From Capitulum mitella (lineage: Eukaryota; Arthropoda; Thecostraca; Pollicipedomorpha; Pollicipedidae), in NCBI GenBank assembly GCA_030062745.1, contig CP099847.1, forward strand, positions 28,444,923 through 28,508,922: a stretch of DNA of 64,000 nucleotides, written 5' to 3'. The translations under genes and the position numbers were made by a program. Positions 61,361-64,000 of this stretch are shown here, piece after piece. The notes below the pieces were generated by a model. It worked only from the letters and a program-made list of their open reading frames with translations, did not search any database and had not been told where the DNA came from. Positions within the stretch are counted from its first letter, which is position 1. Each line of letters opens with the position of its first letter.

Positions 61361-61472
61361 CGTTCTCAGGGGATGCTTGGATGTATGAAAACCGTTTGGT
61401 TTGAAAGATGGCTGAAATTACCTCAGTGGCCGGAGGCTGGTAGTGAGGGGCGGCTCCCTTCCCCTATCCCAT

Positions 61473-62620
61473 GGTGTCCCTGAGGGATCCTTGGTGTCCC
61501 CTCCTGATAAGCGTCTTCACGAGCGACCTCCCTTCTTACCTTCCGCAAGGACTTCTAGTGTCCGACGCCGACGACACCCAGCTGCAGGACCTCGTGCTTC
61601 CTGACCACCTTTCTGTCCTCTAATCTCGGCAGGAGCAGACCATCCTTGCTGTGCAATTGCATTTTTCATCCAACTCCCTGCTGCTGAACCCAGCAAAAAC
61701 TACCCTTCTCCTTGTCGGAACTGGCCAATGCCTCAGAAAGCCTCTTCATTCCAGCTTAGCATTGAAAACCACACACTCACCCCCTCATTTTTCGTGCAGA
61801 TGCTGGGTGTGATCAGCGACAGCACCCTTTCCTGAGAGGATCACATATCCACTGTTATTAAAAAGTACAACTTCATTGTGCTTTAATTACACAAAATTCG
61901 CCACACGTTGACGCCAGTCACGTTAAAAAAAAAACACTGGCTAAAGCAGAAGCTGCTAAGGACGTAAACTCTTCATCCAGAGCCATGTTCTCCCACATAT
62001 CCTGTACTGCCTATCTGTTTGGGGATGGGCTGCGATGTGTCATACGGACAGAATGCAGAAGGGCAGAAAGCTTCGGGGCCAGGATCGTCTCTGGCGTGTG
62101 ACCTTGTCATCCACCACGACAGCCCGCCTGCTTTCGGAGCCGTTAACGACGCGCAGGCTCCGGTGGCGGTCCGGTTCCTCTTTGTTCGGCGTGCTAGTGT
62201 TTCGGGTCGTCCCACCCACTCTTTGGTCGCCGGCGCCCGGGAGCCACCGCCGCTTCACCTCTCTTCCTCACGAAGGGTATTCTCCCACCGCACAGCCTCG
62301 TCCCGGAACTGCCTACCGCCGGCCACAGCCGCGTCTTCCTCCTGGCGTGATTTCATTTCTCGTCTCGACCGTGGTTTGTTGTAAGCGCGGCTCTCCTTGC
62401 TGTTGTTTTGCAAGCTCGGCTGTCTTTCACCGGACTCGGCGTTTTTGTGTGCTCATTTTACCCATGTGCCTGACTCGAGTTCCATTATCTCGTATGATTC
62501 GTAAAATGCCCTGACTCACTGAACACAATATTTGGCGGGTCGGCGGGTCGGCTCATCGTCTGCTGATTTCTCTCATCGTTGTCTATTTTTCTCCTGTAAC
62601 TGGCCTGTCGGGCCACCATT
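61473..62620 (+). mobile_element. Decayed 3' part of a non-LTR retrotransposon (LINE)
   Basis: Broken reverse-transcriptase frames read GVPEGSLVSPLL, FTSDLPSYLP, DADDTQL (from YADD), LNPAKTTLLLVGT and LGVISDSTLS, in the order found in Jockey/CR1-type LINEs. C-terminal FSHRTASSRNCLPP and FISRLDR follow at 62270-62370, matching the usual F..R....WN.LP....F...LD ending. The 5' part (endonuclease and fingers) is absent. There are several frameshifts and stops, so it is dead. The right boundary is approximate. Confidence 0.72.
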
Positions 62621-62639
62621 TGGATGATTCTTCGCCTGT

Positions 62640-64000
62640 AGATCAAAGCCACGCTCATCTTGAATATTTCAAGTTAAGCCAGTGGGTAAGAGAGAGAGAG
62701 AGGGGGGGGGGAGGGAGGGAAGCGTTTACATGAGAGTACGCGTTCGGCGCCGCCAGCGACGGCCGGCGGGATGTAATCAGACCTGATGCCGAGGCGGCGC
62801 AGGTTGGCGGCGCCCGGACCTCGTGGACGCTGTTTATTTGCGGAGTCGGTCGGCCGGGCCGGAACGGCGAACAGAGCGCCGCCGGCGCTGGCACGCCTCC
62901 CCGCTCTCTCCCCGACCGCCCCGCCGCCGCCTGGACGGGCGGGGAGCGTCAGGCCACGCGCAAAAACGCCGCTCCGACGCGGACCCGGATGAATGAGCGC
63001 CGCTCGAACGACTGCGGGCGCCCGGGCGACTGCAGATCCGGCAATAACTGCAGACTCACGCCGGCCGGGCCAACGGCGCTCGCCTCTGGCCGGTTCGTTC
63101 GCCGCGGCCGGCGGCCCGGAGCCCCTCCCCGCCGGCCGGCGCGGCGCCGGGCGGTGTGCCGCTCCAGCAGCGGCCGTCTGCAGCCTGCAGGAACGCCGCC
63201 GCCCGTCGAGCAGTGATCGCCCGCGGACGAGGCCCAGCTGCGTGGCCGGCCGTCGGCCGTCGGCGGCGTTTTTGCCGGTGCCGAGAGGGCGTCGGCGGCG
63301 GCGGCGGCGGGTCGCTGGCCTGCGCGGGGCGGCGGCGGCGCGCAGGCCCACCGGCGGCGGCCCTCCGCCCTGATCCGGCTGATAGCGGCCGATAGCGCCG
63401 CGCGGCGCGGCCACCAATTTCCAGCGGGCCGTGTCGTCGGCGTATTAATAGACCGACCGGCGGGTAAAAACGGCCCGGAAAGAAGACGTGCTCCTGCGTG
63501 CACGTGGCGCGGAGGCGACCGCCGAGCGCGAGGGTGCGAGCCGGGGCGTGTTTGCGTGCGGGGCTGAGACGGCTCCGTTTAGCCCACGTCCGTAGAGCCG
63601 CGGGGCGGCCGTCGAGGCACGGGCCACACGCGAGCCTGCCAGCTCGCCGTGGGCTGTTTACGCGACGGTGACGGATCGCCCTCGCCGCATCACCCTTCTG
63701 GAACGGGAGGCTCGCGCCTCACCATCCCCATCGCAGGGCCACGCTCAGCCGAGCGGCGGCTTGTCCTCTGTTTAGTTGTTGTTCCAGCGAGCTCACGAAC
63801 GCAGAGCTTGGCAAAAATGGGAGGGAGATGACCCCGAGCGACAAAGGAGGCTTTGATCTCGGACGAAATCCTTTCGGACACTAAAGGGACTTCTTTGATG
63901 CCGTTCACTGGGGTAGATCGACGAGATGGACGGCTCTGAAATTCCACACCGGAAACCTCGGCGCTCCGACCAGATGTTCCCCGGCTCGGAAGGCACGGAG
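62640..64000. other. GC-rich island to window end
   Basis: A (GA)n/G-run at 62691-62722 is followed by CpG-rich sequence with (GGC) runs near 63295-63310. Long frames on both strands (for example 62674-63417 minus) are Arg/Ala/Pro-rich composition artefacts. It may include a promoter or 5' UTR. No domain was recognised. Confidence 0.4.

Noticed and set aside
62674-63503. 247- and 184-codon minus-strand frames
   Set aside because: Ala/Arg/Pro-rich translations of a GC-rich island, open on both strands, with no domain.
1-64000. CRISPR arrays, rRNA genes, intact tRNA genes, bacterial operons
   Set aside because: None seen; the split gene and transposon content show a eukaryotic nuclear genome.

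Overview
The window is animal nuclear DNA. It has a split protein-coding gene with GT-AG introns, many non-autonomous DNA transposons with terminal inverted repeats, a LINE remnant, a tRNA-derived SINE, micro- and minisatellites, and no operons, ribosome binding sites or CRISPR arrays. An arthropod (crustacean or chelicerate) seems plausible from the overall look, but nothing seen here fixes the species.

One gene can be read with confidence. It lies on the minus strand between about 54805 and 38091 and encodes an aminopeptidase P (Xaa-Pro aminopeptidase, peptidase family M24B). I recovered fifteen coding exons with matching phases and GT-AG junctions, giving about 665 continuous residues. They run from the N-terminal creatinase-type domain to a stop codon. 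All five metal ligands and two conserved catalytic-pocket histidines are present. The C-terminus ends in a hydrophobic tail like a GPI-anchor signal, so the closest type is the membrane form (XPNPEP2). The exon(s) for the extreme N-terminus and signal peptide were not found and should lie above 54.8 kb.

Most of the remaining sequence is mobile-element debris. At least seven families (called A to G here) are 1.2-1.6 kb long, flanked by TTAA and bounded by short inverted repeats, often beginning CCC. This suggests non-autonomous piggyBac-like or Sola3-like elements. They are rich in AGGTCA/TGACCT, including perfect AGGTCAAAGGTCA direct repeats. Several abut each other and share one TTAA. A 3.7 kb hAT-like element (17985-21653) with GTAACGGA arrays at both ends contains a further TTAA element.

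Layout: 1-5.5 kb is a cluster of A and B elements. 5.5-10 kb has no recognised gene. 10.0-11.6 kb is element F. 15.8-16.9 kb is an A copy. 18.0-21.7 kb is the hAT element with C inside. 22.7-24.0 kb is an A copy. 25.1-26.3 kb is element E. 26.3-28.4 kb is GC-rich. 28.4-32.1 kb has no confident gene but holds a small cysteine-rich ORF. 32.1-36.9 kb holds elements G, A and B. 38.1-54.8 kb is the aminopeptidase P gene, with A, B and E copies in its introns. 54.8-64 kb is upstream sequence with a GC-rich minisatellite, a LINE remnant and GC-rich islands.
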